Assembly: GCA_965277875.1 (NCBI GenBank)
Contig: CBDIDV010000002.1
Coordinates: forward strand, 2,790,001-2,854,000
Reading direction: 5' to 3'
Origin: CAWFQB01 sp965277875
GTDB lineage: Bacteria > Armatimonadota > Chthonomonadetes > Chthonomonadales > Chthonomonadaceae
Length of the DNA stretch: 64,000 bases
This document shows positions 44,303-52,627 of the stretch, piece after piece. The stretch's first letter is position 1; every line of letters begins with the position of its first letter. The notes under the pieces were generated by a model. The model was given only the letters and a program-made list of their open reading frames with translations. It was not told the origin of the DNA and searched no databases. Made by a program: the position numbers and the translations under genes.

Positions 44303-45286
44303 ATGCCGAAGAGTAAAGTAACGATTGCGGGCGCGGGACAAACGGGGGCGACACTGGCGCACTGGCTGGCCCTGCGCGGCGATGTAGACATCGTCTTGTA
44401 CGACATCGTGGAGGGACTGCCGCAGGGCAAAGCCCTCGACCTGCTGGAGGCCATGCCTATCATCGGGTCGGACGCCAAAATCACGGGGACGAACGGCTGG
44501 GCTGAGACTCAGGACAGCGACATCATCGTGATTACGAGCGGCCTGCCGCGCAAGCCAGGCATGAGCCGCGACGATCTGCTGAAGGTGAACGCGGGCATCG
44601 TGGCCGAAGTCACCAAGAACGCCTGCGCCAAGTCGCCCGACGGCATCCTGATGCTGCTGACAAACCCGCTGGATGCCATGTGCCATGTAGCCCTGCACAA
44701 CAGTTCGTATCCGCCGGAACGCGTGTTCGGGCAGGCGGGCATCCTGGACACGGCCCGGTTCCGCACCTTCCTGGCGGCGGAAGCGAAAATCAGCGTGGCC
44801 GAGGTGAACGCGTATGTGCTGGGCGGACACGGCGACGACATGGTCCCCATTCTGGGCAGCACGAACATCGGCGGCGTTCCCATAGCCAAGATGATCAGAC
44901 CCGACCGCCTGGCCGAAATCGTGACGCGCACGCGCAAGGGCGGCGGCGAGATCGTGGGCCTGCTCAAGACCGGCAGCGCGTTCTACGCCCCAAGCGCCGC
45001 GCTCGCGCAGATGATTGACGCCGTACTCAACGACCGCAAGCGCATCCTGCCCTGCGCCGTGTATACGGGCGACAACGCGGGCAACTATGGCGTCCGCGAC
45101 CTGTATCTGGGTCTGCCCGCCATCATCGGGCGCAACGGGGTCGAGCAGATCGTGCCGATGGAGCTGACCGAAGACGAGACGAGCAGCCTGCACGCCAGCG
45201 CCAACAGCGTGCGCGAACTGGTCACAGCCCTCAAAGGCTTCGACCCGCCCATGCTGCCCCAGGACACCGGTACAGTGGCTGCCTGA
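44303..45286 (+). CDS. mdh: Malate dehydrogenase
   Basis: 327 residues, AAGGAAG before the ATG. LDH-like MDH: nucleotide loop IAGAGQTGATLAHWL, Asp after the second strand (VLYDIVEG, NAD preference), LPRKPGMSRDDLL with substrate Arg, TNPLDAMCHVA, and the catalytic pair D(T)ARF / GGHGDDMVP. Interconverts malate and oxaloacetate. A terminator follows at 45324. Confidence 0.95.
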   Translation: MPKSKVTIAGAGQTGATLAHWLALRGDVDIVLYDIVEGLPQGKALDLLEAMPIIGSDAKITGTNGWAETQDSDIIVITSGLPRKPGMSRDDLLKVNAGIVAEVTKNACAKSPDGILMLLTNPLDAMCHVALHNSSYPPERVFGQAGILDTARFRTFLAAEAKISVAEVNAYVLGGHGDDMVPILGSTNIGGVPIAKMIRPDRLAEIVTRTRKGGGEIVGLLKTGSAFYAPSAALAQMIDAVLNDRKRILPCAVYTGDNAGNYGVRDLYLGLPAIIGRNGVEQIVPMELTEDETSSLHASANSVRELVTALKGFDPPMLPQDTGTVAA

Positions 45287-45323
45287 TCGCTGTTTGGGCC
45301 GACGCATCAGGCTAAAGTGATCG

Positions 45324-45355
45324 CGCGCCGGGTTCAGCATGTCGAATCCGGCGCG
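45324..45355 (+). terminator. Terminator after mdh
   Basis: 12-bp stem (one G-U) with an 8-nt loop, core CGCGCCGG/CCGGCGCG, followed by TTCTTTAC. Confidence 0.75.
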
Positions 45356-45411
45356 TTCTTTACAAACATTCTGCCGCGCCTGACGCGGCGCGGCGTCAAA
45401 GGAGAGCAATT

Positions 45412-45690
45412 ATGGCACAGGCTGTTCTGACCCATGTACTTGAAGAAATCAACCGTTTAGATGCGGACGAACTGCAGTCTGTCGAGGACGCTGTGCGCGA
45501 ACGGCTGCGCCACGAGCGCCAGGCGACACAGGGCTACTCTCCCCAGGAATATAAAGCGATGCAGGCGCTGGTTCAGGCGGGGCTGCTGACGACGATCAAA
45601 CCACGCCGCACCGCCCGCCTGCAGGAAACGCCCTTAGTTTCCATCAAAGGCAGACCTCTTTCGGAAACCATTCTTGAGGAGCGTCGCTGA
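45412..45690 (+). CDS. Small antitoxin-like protein
   Basis: 92 residues; AAGGAGAG before the ATG. Helical, charged N-terminus (VLEEINRLDADELQSVEDAV), then an ILEERR end. Its TGA overlaps an ATG (TGATG) that opens like a PIN-domain toxin gene but is cut off after eight codons. That arrangement identifies it, by inference, as the antitoxin of a broken toxin-antitoxin pair. Confidence 0.65.
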   Translation: MAQAVLTHVLEEINRLDADELQSVEDAVRERLRHERQATQGYSPQEYKAMQALVQAGLLTTIKPRRTARLQETPLVSIKGRPLSETILEERR

Positions 45691-45773
45691 TGGCGACCTA
45701 TTTTGTGGTGAGTGTTAAGGCTCCAGCATCAGGGCGCGAAAGCCCGCCTGTCGAAAGTGGTGGTCTGCTGTAA
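45690..45773 (+). pseudogene. Truncated PIN-toxin start
   Basis: The frame begins MATYFVVS, much like PIN toxins (MATYFVDTSALVKR). From about 45714 it runs into the antisense 3' end of the neighbouring PIN gene and stops at 45773. The conserved first Asp is missing. Confidence 0.55.
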
Positions 45774-46131
45774 CAGCCTCGGTCAGCCCCTGCTCCCGCA
45801 TCACTACAAAGGAGAGGCAGTCTGTCAGACCCCATGCTTTGTCGGCTCGATTTTCGTACAACTGCAAGCCCCGCATCAACAGCGGCGTGTCTATGACAAC
45901 AACATGTATGTTCGCCGTGCCGTAGCACTGTCGTATAAAGGCCACAGCAAGCGGACGATTGATCGCGCTCAGGGCGTTTGCAACCTCTACCAGCACCGCT
46001 TCGGTAATCCATACCTCAGAAGCCGCCTGTACCCTGAGTAGCAGACGCAATGCGGCGGCGTGGTACTGATCCGCCCGATTAAGCAGGGCTTGGATGTAGG
46101 CTGTATCAAGCAGAAGCCGTTCCGAATTCAT
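45715..46131 (-). CDS. PIN-domain toxin (VapC-like)
   Basis: 138 residues. The PIN core has LLLDTAYIQALLN (first Asp), EVANAL (Glu), WGLTDCLSFVVM (Asp) and AVTADHHFRQAGFRAL (last Asp), so all four acidic residues are present. Expected activity: RNA cleavage as the toxin of a type II pair. The start overlaps the antitoxin stop (ATGA). Confidence 0.87.
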   Translation of the reverse strand: MNSERLLLDTAYIQALLNRADQYHAAALRLLLRVQAASEVWITEAVLVEVANALSAINRPLAVAFIRQCYGTANIHVVVIDTPLLMRGLQLYENRADKAWGLTDCLSFVVMREQGLTEAVTADHHFRQAGFRALMLEP

Positions 46132-46367
46132 TCCTGCGGTTCCTGCTTGGACGTGCCATACAAATAATGGTCATGCTGATCGGCCCAATCCGCAGGCGCT
46201 TCGATGGAACCTGCCGCCTGTGCAAGTAAACTCCAGACATCGCCTGATCCCGCAACAGGCAGTGTTTCCACAGTCAGGCGACAGCGCGTGTCGGAAGGCA
46301 GATCAAGCGGATCGGCTGGGCGAAACACCTGCCCGTCAAATATGGCCTCGATTGTCTGAACCATCAT
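46128..46367 (-). CDS. DUF104/AF2212-like antitoxin
   Basis: 79 residues from the ATG pair at 46367 (AAGGA upstream). Starts VQTIEAIFDGQVFRPADPLD, the usual DUF104 pattern, with a disordered acidic C-terminus likely to cap the PIN toxin. Coupled to it by a 4-nt overlap. Confidence 0.82.
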   Translation of the reverse strand: MMVQTIEAIFDGQVFRPADPLDLPSDTRCRLTVETLPVAGSGDVWSLLAQAAGSIEAPADWADQHDHYLYGTSKQEPQE

Positions 46368-46474
46368 GTTCCTTTCATTGGAAACAAACACGGACGACAC
46401 ACGGCTGCTGCTCTCAATGTTCCTCTTTACGTGGCGGCGACGCGTTCCAGCGTCACATCGTTCTCTGCTGGAGG

Positions 46475-46675
46475 CTAGCGCCCACGACGCATGAATAGAG
46501 GAAGAACGAAGAGTAGTATACTCGGCAGACTCAGCGAAAAGCCCATAATGAAAACGACATCATTAAACGGCGGCTGGCGCACGAAGTAAGCGTTGACAGC
46601 CATTAGAATGAATGTTACGGCAACGCTGCTCGCCCACCAGAGAATGAGCAATGTGCGCCGGTTCTTCTGCTTCAC
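46475..46675 (-). CDS. Small two-span membrane protein
   Basis: 66 residues from a GTG at 46675 with AGGGGG upstream. Basic N-terminus, two hydrophobic spans (about 8-28 and 41-62) and a basic RRGR end. It begins 15 bp after the stop of the kinase/nucleotidyltransferase gene and is probably co-transcribed. No family recognised. Confidence 0.6.
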   Translation of the reverse strand: MKQKNRRTLLILWWASSVAVTFILMAVNAYFVRQPPFNDVVFIMGFSLSLPSILLFVLPLFMRRGR

Positions 46676-46690
46676 GTTCGCGCCCCCTGA

Positions 46691-49600
46691 CTACCATTGA
46701 CATAACGACGCGATGTGGGCCGCGCTGCCGTCGCGCAGCCAGCCGTCGAGCTGGGCCTGGTCTTTAAGCTGCTGACCGCGCAGGCGTGGCACGGCCACAA
46801 AACGCGTGTTCAGGTCGGGCAGGGCCGTCATGTCGCCCCACAACTTCTCGAACTGCATGACCGGGAAAACGTCCTCGTGACCGTGGCCCCAGCGCCGCTT
46901 TACGTCCTTGAGGGTGACGTAGGTTGGCATCCGGGCGGCAAGGGCGCGTATGCCGTTTGTCACGGCGTCCGCGTCGCGCAGGGTGTCGCGTGTCAGGCCG
47001 AAGGCTTGGAGCAGGCCGTCTATGTCCATCCAGGTCGTCAGGCTGTTGTAGTAGGTGAGGGCGAACTCGTCGCGCTCGCGGGGCATGGCAAGCCCTTCCA
47101 CAAGGCGCAGTTTGCCATCCACGCGGGCCAGGCCGCCGCCCCGGTCTTCCAGTCGGCGCGGCATCACCTCGATACTGAGGGGTGCGCCGTGCGTGATGTG
47201 CCAGCCCAGCAGGCCCGCGTCCACGTTCGCGCCCAGCGTGTCAATGTTGTGCATCATCAGATACTTGAGCTGCGGACGCTCGGCGAGCAGTTGCGCCAGA
47301 ACGCCGTTTTTGAGCAGGTTAGGTATCTCGTACCAGTGGCCCACGGGGTGCAGGCACTGGCCGGGCAGATTGTCGGTGTAGTCGCTCGCCTCGCCGGTCT
47401 GCCGCGCCCAGTTTATCAGGGCGGCGTGGACGCTGTCGCGCACCTTCTGCGCCTGCGCGTCTAGTTGCTGCTGCGCCATCTCCTCCCACGCGAAACGCAG
47501 GTCGCGCTCGGCGGGAACCAGCCGCAGGCCGATGGAACGACCGGGCGAAAGACGCAGGACGCCCTCGTAGTTATAGTTGTGTTCGGCCTGCATAAAGTCT
47601 GCTATGGGCGCATGGGTCATATAGCTGGTCGTGAACAGGTGCGGCAGGGGGTTTTCGTGGAGCGTTCCGACCTGCCGACTCTTTGCCAGATGCGTTTCGA
47701 TGAACGTGCGATGTCTGCCGCCCATTTTGGCGAACGGATGCAGCGCCTTGACAACGCCCGCGCCCTGCGTCCACCGGCTGCCCACGCCTGCGGCAAGCGT
47801 AACGACGGCCACCTGCCCCGCGCGCAAAGCCGCCGCGCCTGATTCGCGCATTTCGGGCGTGATGCCGCGTGTCCCGTCGAACACATCGCCGGCCTGCACG
47901 TCCCGTATGTCGCTGCTGACCGGCAGGCGATTCTGGGCCAGTCCGATACGCCCGTGTTTTAGATCCTGCCGTATCTGCTCATGCTGTACGGCGTCAAAAC
48001 CGTTTTCGCGCAGCAGCGTTTGCAGGTTCAGGGCCGCGTCACTTGATTTTGCCTGTTCGGGCAATAGTCGGTCCACGAGCGTCTGCACGGTGTTTGCCAA
48101 TTCGGGACGGGTGCGACAGGCCGCGCCGAACGCTTCCAGTTCCGCGCGGCGCGATACGGTCAGGCTGCGCGGGTCGGCGCGCATCAGGCGCGGGATCATC
48201 ATGGTATAGTAACCGGACGGCAGGGGCGCGGCCTGAGCGTCCAGCAGGGCCGATGTCGTGCCGTTTTCGTTGATGGCAAAATCATAGACCACGGGTTCCA
48301 TCGCGAACGGCAGGGCGTGTTCCAGGCGCTTGCGCGTGTCCGACATGATGCTTTGCAAACGCGACTGCGCTTCCTGCTTGCGCTCAGGCGCGAAAATAAA
48401 TCCCATGCCGCCGCCCGCCATGCCGCCCAGCATCCAGAACCCCCAGAAGTCGGCCCCGAACTCCTCCCGCACCTGCGCGATCAGCGCCTCGGTGTACAGG
48501 TTGCTGGCCCACGGGATGATGGTCTGTATCGGCCCAAAGAAGTTACGTGTCGTGGCGTCGGCAAGACCCGCGATGTCGCCCGTCCGCAGGTCGTCGAGAA
48601 CGTCCTCTAAAATTTGCTGTGCTTCGTGCCGCGCCGTCCACTCCGGCTGCTCGCGTAGCAGATATTTTTCCGTGACCATTTCGAGGACGGGGCCGACGTT
48701 CTGCGCCATGCCGCCATGCACCAGAACAAGGCTGTCCTGCAATTTCTGCCGCGTCAGGTCGGATGCGGCATTGCGGTCAAGCACGGTATGCGTGGGCAAT
48801 AAGCGGCCCCGGCTGATGCCGTCTTCGGGGTCGCCTGTCTGCGCGGCCTGCCCTTCGATGCGCTTGATGCCGGGCCATACGCCGCCCGAATCCTGCCAGC
48901 CGCCGCCTGATCCTGCCAGCCACTCGCCCAGAATGGCGCGGGCTGCCACAAGCCTGCGCTCGTTTTCCTCCAGTGGCCCTTCCAGATCGCGCGCCTGCCC
49001 GGTCGCCCGCATACAGACGGCAATCAGACTTGCAAGCAGGTTCGTCGAGACCGCCAAACGCGAGCCTTTGGGGATGCCGTTGACGTTGCTGACCAGTTCC
49101 AGGCCATTTCCCGGCCCCACAAGCCGGGTGAGCAGCTCGCCCAGATCCTGTTCCGAACCTTCGATGCCGGGAGGAACCAAGCCCGACGCAATCAGCGCAG
49201 CTTTAAGCAGTCCCAAATAGTCCCGCGCAAAATCAAACACCTCGTCCAGATGCGTAATGTCCGAACTGACCCCCAGATCCACGCTCGCCAGCCTGAGAAC
49301 AGGCTCATCAATCACGCGCAGATACGCCTCTACGGGGGGACGGGGCTTGTTATTTGTTGTTTGTTGTTTGTTGTTTGTGTCTGCATCCGCCCGCGTGTCC
49401 GCTGTCCCTTTCTCCTTTTTCCTTTCTCCTTTTTCCTGTTCTCTCACCGCCAGGTCTATACTCACGTTCAGCACACGCGCGCCTTCGGGATAGTCCATGC
49501 CCAGGAAAAAGATGTCGCTCCACGCGCTGTGGGTCAGGTCCATACGGACGGGCGTGGATTCGCGCAGGATGGGAAACGCGCCGGACGGGGCCGGGGTCAG

Positions 49601-50164
49601 CAGTTCGGGGCGGACGCGCAGGGGCTGGTCGGCGGGGTGTCCCAGGCGGAACATCCACTGGTTGCCCCGCGCCGAGCGGACGCTGCGCCGCACCTGATCG
49701 GCCAGGGTCTGAAAGGCCAGTCGGTGATACGCGGCGGCAAGGGCGCTGCTAAGGGTATCGCTCGGCCCCTCCGTCCGCTGCGTTTGCAACAGCAGGCTCA
49801 GGGTCTCCTCAAACCGGCGTTCCAGCAGCAGCAGGTAGCTCTCGTAGGGCAGATGGCCGCTTGTAGGCAGTGCGGCACACGCGGGCAGGTGGAAACGATG
49901 CAGGGCGTACAGGAAGAAACACGCCCGGACGCGCTCGTACAGGTTGGGGCAATGGCTGCGGAACGCTTCGAGGGCGTCGCACTCGGCAAGCATCTGCTCC
50001 AGCGTAGCGGTTCGCGCCCATTCGCCCAGCGAGCGGTTGCGCGTATCGGCGTCCTGCGACGTGATGATGTCCACGAGGACGCTGGAATTTACGGGCGTAG
50101 ACGGGACGGAGTTCGCATCAGGATTAGAAGCGGTGTTTAGCATGGGGTTTGCAGATGTGGTCAA
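46691..50164 (-). CDS. GHMP sugar kinase / UDPGP-type nucleotidyltransferase fusion
   Basis: 1157 residues. The start is the TTG at 50164: GAGGAG lies 6 nt upstream, and the codon overlaps the stop of the preceding gene (TTGA). The N-terminal half (about 1-640) is a GHMP kinase: SNVNGIPKGSRLAVSTNLLA near 360 and GGMAGGGMGFIFAP near 590. The C-terminal half (about 760-1157) is a UDP-glucose-pyrophosphorylase-like domain: LAAGVGSRWTQGAGVVKALH near 790, then CLHPVGHWYEIPNLL. Together they would phosphorylate a sugar at C1 and convert it to an NDP-sugar, as in fucose or galactose salvage. The order is the reverse of Bacteroides FKP. An internal linker (about 235-275) encodes two heptamer repeats. 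Confidence 0.8.
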   Translation of the reverse strand: MTTSANPMLNTASNPDANSVPSTPVNSSVLVDIITSQDADTRNRSLGEWARTATLEQMLAECDALEAFRSHCPNLYERVRACFFLYALHRFHLPACAALPTSGHLPYESYLLLLERRFEETLSLLLQTQRTEGPSDTLSSALAAAYHRLAFQTLADQVRRSVRSARGNQWMFRLGHPADQPLRVRPELLTPAPSGAFPILRESTPVRMDLTHSAWSDIFFLGMDYPEGARVLNVSIDLAVREQEKGERKKEKGTADTRADADTNNKQQTTNNKPRPPVEAYLRVIDEPVLRLASVDLGVSSDITHLDEVFDFARDYLGLLKAALIASGLVPPGIEGSEQDLGELLTRLVGPGNGLELVSNVNGIPKGSRLAVSTNLLASLIAVCMRATGQARDLEGPLEENERRLVAARAILGEWLAGSGGGWQDSGGVWPGIKRIEGQAAQTGDPEDGISRGRLLPTHTVLDRNAASDLTRQKLQDSLVLVHGGMAQNVGPVLEMVTEKYLLREQPEWTARHEAQQILEDVLDDLRTGDIAGLADATTRNFFGPIQTIIPWASNLYTEALIAQVREEFGADFWGFWMLGGMAGGGMGFIFAPERKQEAQSRLQSIMSDTRKRLEHALPFAMEPVVYDFAINENGTTSALLDAQAAPLPSGYYTMMIPRLMRADPRSLTVSRRAELEAFGAACRTRPELANTVQTLVDRLLPEQAKSSDAALNLQTLLRENGFDAVQHEQIRQDLKHGRIGLAQNRLPVSSDIRDVQAGDVFDGTRGITPEMRESGAAALRAGQVAVVTLAAGVGSRWTQGAGVVKALHPFAKMGGRHRTFIETHLAKSRQVGTLHENPLPHLFTTSYMTHAPIADFMQAEHNYNYEGVLRLSPGRSIGLRLVPAERDLRFAWEEMAQQQLDAQAQKVRDSVHAALINWARQTGEASDYTDNLPGQCLHPVGHWYEIPNLLKNGVLAQLLAERPQLKYLMMHNIDTLGANVDAGLLGWHITHGAPLSIEVMPRRLEDRGGGLARVDGKLRLVEGLAMPRERDEFALTYYNSLTTWMDIDGLLQAFGLTRDTLRDADAVTNGIRALAARMPTYVTLKDVKRRWGHGHEDVFPVMQFEKLWGDMTALPDLNTRFVAVPRLRGQQLKDQAQLDGWLRDGSAAHIASLCQW
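49347..49443. repeat. Two heptamer blocks inside the kinase gene
   Basis: 49347-49374: TTGTTAT, then TTGTTGT three times. 49409-49443: TTTCTCC, TTTTTCC, TTTCTCC, TTTTTCC, TGTTCTC. They encode a Gln/Asn/Thr run and a Lys/Glu run in a surface linker. Confidence 0.85.
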
Positions 50165-51018
50165 CCGTCGCTCCTCATCTGGCGCTGGGCCAGCAGTTCG
50201 CACATTCCGGCAAGCACCTCATCGCTGTCCTGTCCGCTCAGGGCAAGGGCAAGCTGGGCGTTGAGCAAGCCATAGCGCGCATCGAGGGCGTAGCGTCGCC
50301 CTTTCGGCTCCAGGGCCAGGTAGCGCTCGCGCCGCGCCAATTCGTCGAGGATGGGGGAGAGGGCAATGGGCGTCGCGCCGTCATACGCGGCCACGGGCTG
50401 TTCCAGGAGGGACATGACGAGCGGGGTCAGGACGTGCATCCCCAGGAAGCACAGGTAATGCCCGGTTCGCAAGCCCGGCACGAACAGGGTCTGCTCGGCC
50501 TGCGTGGGCGTGGGCTTTTCGATCACCTGATCCACTAAGAACAAGTCCTGCGTCCCTTTGACGCGCTGCCCGCCGACCGTGCCAAACAGGGGGAGAAGAT
50601 TCTCACGCGTGGGCTGTACACCCGAAACCGCGCACGATTGTGCCTCGGCGGTCTCGACAAGCTGCCGCGCGCAGCCGTGTTCGGTGTGGCTGATATAGAT
50701 ATGATCGCCCATCATGTGCAGAAACGGCGCGTCGCCCGCAAACGCGCGGGCCTGATACAGCGCGTCGCCGTAGCCGCGCGGCGCGTCCTGCGTGACGAAA
50801 TGCAGCCGCTCGGCGTGTTCGCCTGCGGCCTCGCGGAATGCGGTCTCGTCGCCGGGGCAGATCACGACGCAGCATTCCGCGATGCCCGCCTGCCACGCCT
50901 CGCCCAAAATAATGGCAAGCACACTTTTTTGCTTGCCGTCGCGATCCACGAGCATTTGCAGCGGCAGGTCGCGCCGGGTGCGCCCCGCAGCGGTAATCAC
51001 GGCTCTTGTTATCTTCAA
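50161..51018 (-). CDS. GalU-like sugar nucleotidyltransferase
   Basis: 285 residues. NTP-transferase fold: VITAAGRTRRDLPLQMLV (a variant of the GxGTRxxP loop), VTQDAPRGYGDALYQAR, HMMGDHIYIS (metal Asp) and LVDQVIEKPTP. GalU/RfbA-type proteins couple a sugar 1-phosphate to UTP or dTTP. The first signature residues are altered (AAGRTRRD), so activity is not assured. Coupled to the 46691 fusion, so the two probably make one activated sugar together. Confidence 0.82.
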   Translation of the reverse strand: MKITRAVITAAGRTRRDLPLQMLVDRDGKQKSVLAIILGEAWQAGIAECCVVICPGDETAFREAAGEHAERLHFVTQDAPRGYGDALYQARAFAGDAPFLHMMGDHIYISHTEHGCARQLVETAEAQSCAVSGVQPTRENLLPLFGTVGGQRVKGTQDLFLVDQVIEKPTPTQAEQTLFVPGLRTGHYLCFLGMHVLTPLVMSLLEQPVAAYDGATPIALSPILDELARRERYLALEPKGRRYALDARYGLLNAQLALALSGQDSDEVLAGMCELLAQRQMRSDG

Positions 51019-51637
51019 TGCAAATGTTTCCTTTGGTTTCGTTCTCAGAGGGGTTTGTCGCCGGCAGGAGCAAACGGAGGACAGCAGCCGAACGCCCCGA
51101 CCACCTGTTTAAGTATACCAATTTTTCGGCACATACAAGAGGCGGATTTTTTGCGTGTATCAAGCGGAACGTTGATAGGCTCAACTCACCTGGCGGCACG
51201 ACGCCCCGAAACTGTCAGAACTTCGGGGCGCTAGTGACCGGCGGCGGAATGCGCCGCGTGGGCCGTGGCGCGTGGCTGCGCGAAGAGCCGTCGCAGGCCT
51301 GATGTTTGCTGTTTGTTATTTGTTATTTGTTGAGGAATACGGGACGAAAATCAGGCCGCGCTTCCACAACTCTCGTATAAAAAAGACCCCGTCAATGTTG
51401 ACGGGGTCTTTTTACCGCTTCCACAACGCAGCGCCCTGCAGGGCGACTCACCTTGTCCCCCGCCGGTCTTCCCTATCGCGCCATCGTACCGATCCTCCAT
51501 CACATACCATCGTTACAGGAATTATCCTCTGTTCGGCGGCAGCGTTGTTTGAGGGGCGAGCGCGTAAGCCCGGCAGGGGGCAAGGTGTGTCGCCCTACGG
51601 GTCTGCACAAAACGGGCGCGAGGAGCAAGCATTCCAC
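51019..51637. other. 619-bp intergenic region with two hairpins and a heptamer repeat
   Basis: A TATACT (51117-51112, minus) may serve the GalU-like gene. A 9-bp hairpin lies at 51202-51230 (CGCCCCGAA/TTCGGGGCG). Heptamers TTTGCTG, TTTGTTA, TTTGTTA, TTTGTTG occupy 51305-51332, and a strong terminator 51379-51413. About 220 bp beyond it up to 51637 show no recognisable gene. Confidence 0.6.
51379..51413 (-). terminator. Bidirectional terminator
   Basis: AAAAAGACCCCGTCAA and its complement with a 2-nt centre and flanking A/T runs on both sides; ends the STN-gene transcript entering from the right. Confidence 0.85.
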
Positions 51638-52456
51638 TTAGCGCAGCGCGCCCGCGTTGACGATCCAGAGGTAGTCGAGAAAGTTGGCGGGGACGGTGGC
51701 TCCAGCCGCACCCGTTCCCTGTGCGCCGGCCGGCCCTGCACTTCCTGCCGCCCCGCCTGCTCCCGCTCCTGCCGCTCCCCCGTTCGTCGGCCCGACAAGA
51801 CCAAGCTTGTTAGGATCTACCAGGCCATACGTCTGCCCGTCCGACGTTCGGATGGGGATGCCGCCCAGCAGCCGCGCGGCCTCGGCGGCGTCAATGAAGT
51901 TGACGCGGGCCACCTGAATATGCCGGATGCCGTTCGTGTTGAGGCCGTTCTCAGGCGCGGCCACGCCTTCCGCAGCGGGCGCATTTGGCTCGACACGCGG
52001 CCCAAAGCGATAGATGCCATTCTCTACATGGTACGTAGTGGGCGGCGCGACGCTGCGCAGCAGCACGTCCAGCGTGGTCTGGAGGGGCAGATCGTGCAGA
52101 TGGGCCGTGACCCGTATCTGGCGTAGGCTGTCATCAAGCGTGTAGTTCGCGCCCACGCTGCGCATCAGCGTGGTAATCACGCTGGCGAGCGTGGCGTCCT
52201 CGGCGTCTATGGACACGCGCTTGTCCGCGACATTTCCCTGTGCGCCCGCCGCGCCGTTCGCGCCGCTTCCACTGTCCTGTGCGCGGGCCGATAGAGCAGA
52301 ACCTGTCCATAACCCCAGGACTGCCGCCGCTGCCAGTGCGCCAGTCAGCGTTTTGAGTACGTCCGGTTTTTGGAAGCGAAGCGAGAGCGCGCAGGATTGC
52401 GGATGAAAGCGGCGCGAACGGCGCGGACGGCGCGAGTGTAAACGGAACAGCGGCAT
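51638..52456 (-). CDS. Exported STN (secretin N-terminal) domain protein
   Basis: 272 residues; the ATG at 52456 follows GAGGAGG. A long basic leader with one hydrophobic segment (about 28-60) is followed by an STN/N0-like repeat (VSIDAEDATLASVITTLM, IRVTAHLHDLPLQTTLDVLL, YHVENGIYRF). A second secretin-N-like strand follows (IRHIQVARVNFIDAAEAARL). It ends in a Gly/Ala/Pro linker and FLDYLWIVNAG. The outer-membrane channel domain of secretins is absent. Downstream partner of the gene at 52628. Confidence 0.75.
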   Translation of the reverse strand: MPLFRLHSRRPRRSRRFHPQSCALSLRFQKPDVLKTLTGALAAAAVLGLWTGSALSARAQDSGSGANGAAGAQGNVADKRVSIDAEDATLASVITTLMRSVGANYTLDDSLRQIRVTAHLHDLPLQTTLDVLLRSVAPPTTYHVENGIYRFGPRVEPNAPAAEGVAAPENGLNTNGIRHIQVARVNFIDAAEAARLLGGIPIRTSDGQTYGLVDPNKLGLVGPTNGGAAGAGAGGAAGSAGPAGAQGTGAAGATVPANFLDYLWIVNAGALR

Positions 52457-52488
52457 AGTTTTCCTCCTCACAGAAATCTCCGAACAGA

Positions 52489-52522
52489 AATCTCCGACCG
52501 CTGCGGAAGCCGGTCGGAGATT
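52489..52522 (-). terminator. Hairpin between the two STN genes
   Basis: Perfect 11-bp stem AATCTCCGACC/GGTCGGAGATT, then TTCTGTTCGG on the minus strand; next to a 14-bp direct repeat (ACAGAAATCTCCGA-like). Confidence 0.65.
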
Positions 52523-52627
52523 GGACGCGCGCCGTCTGCGGATGGTTACATCAACATCGCGCAGGCTGTCGGCTGTCAAAGCCGATCATGCAGGGTCTAT
52601 TATGCAGAGCGGGTCATGCACAGCAAA

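Noticed and set aside
44261..45409. 382-codon minus-strand frame opposite mdh
   Set aside because: mdh is complete and conserved on the plus strand.
49347..49443. Frameshift or assembly error in the kinase fusion
   Set aside because: The low-complexity stretch keeps the frame and encodes a plausible linker between conserved segments.
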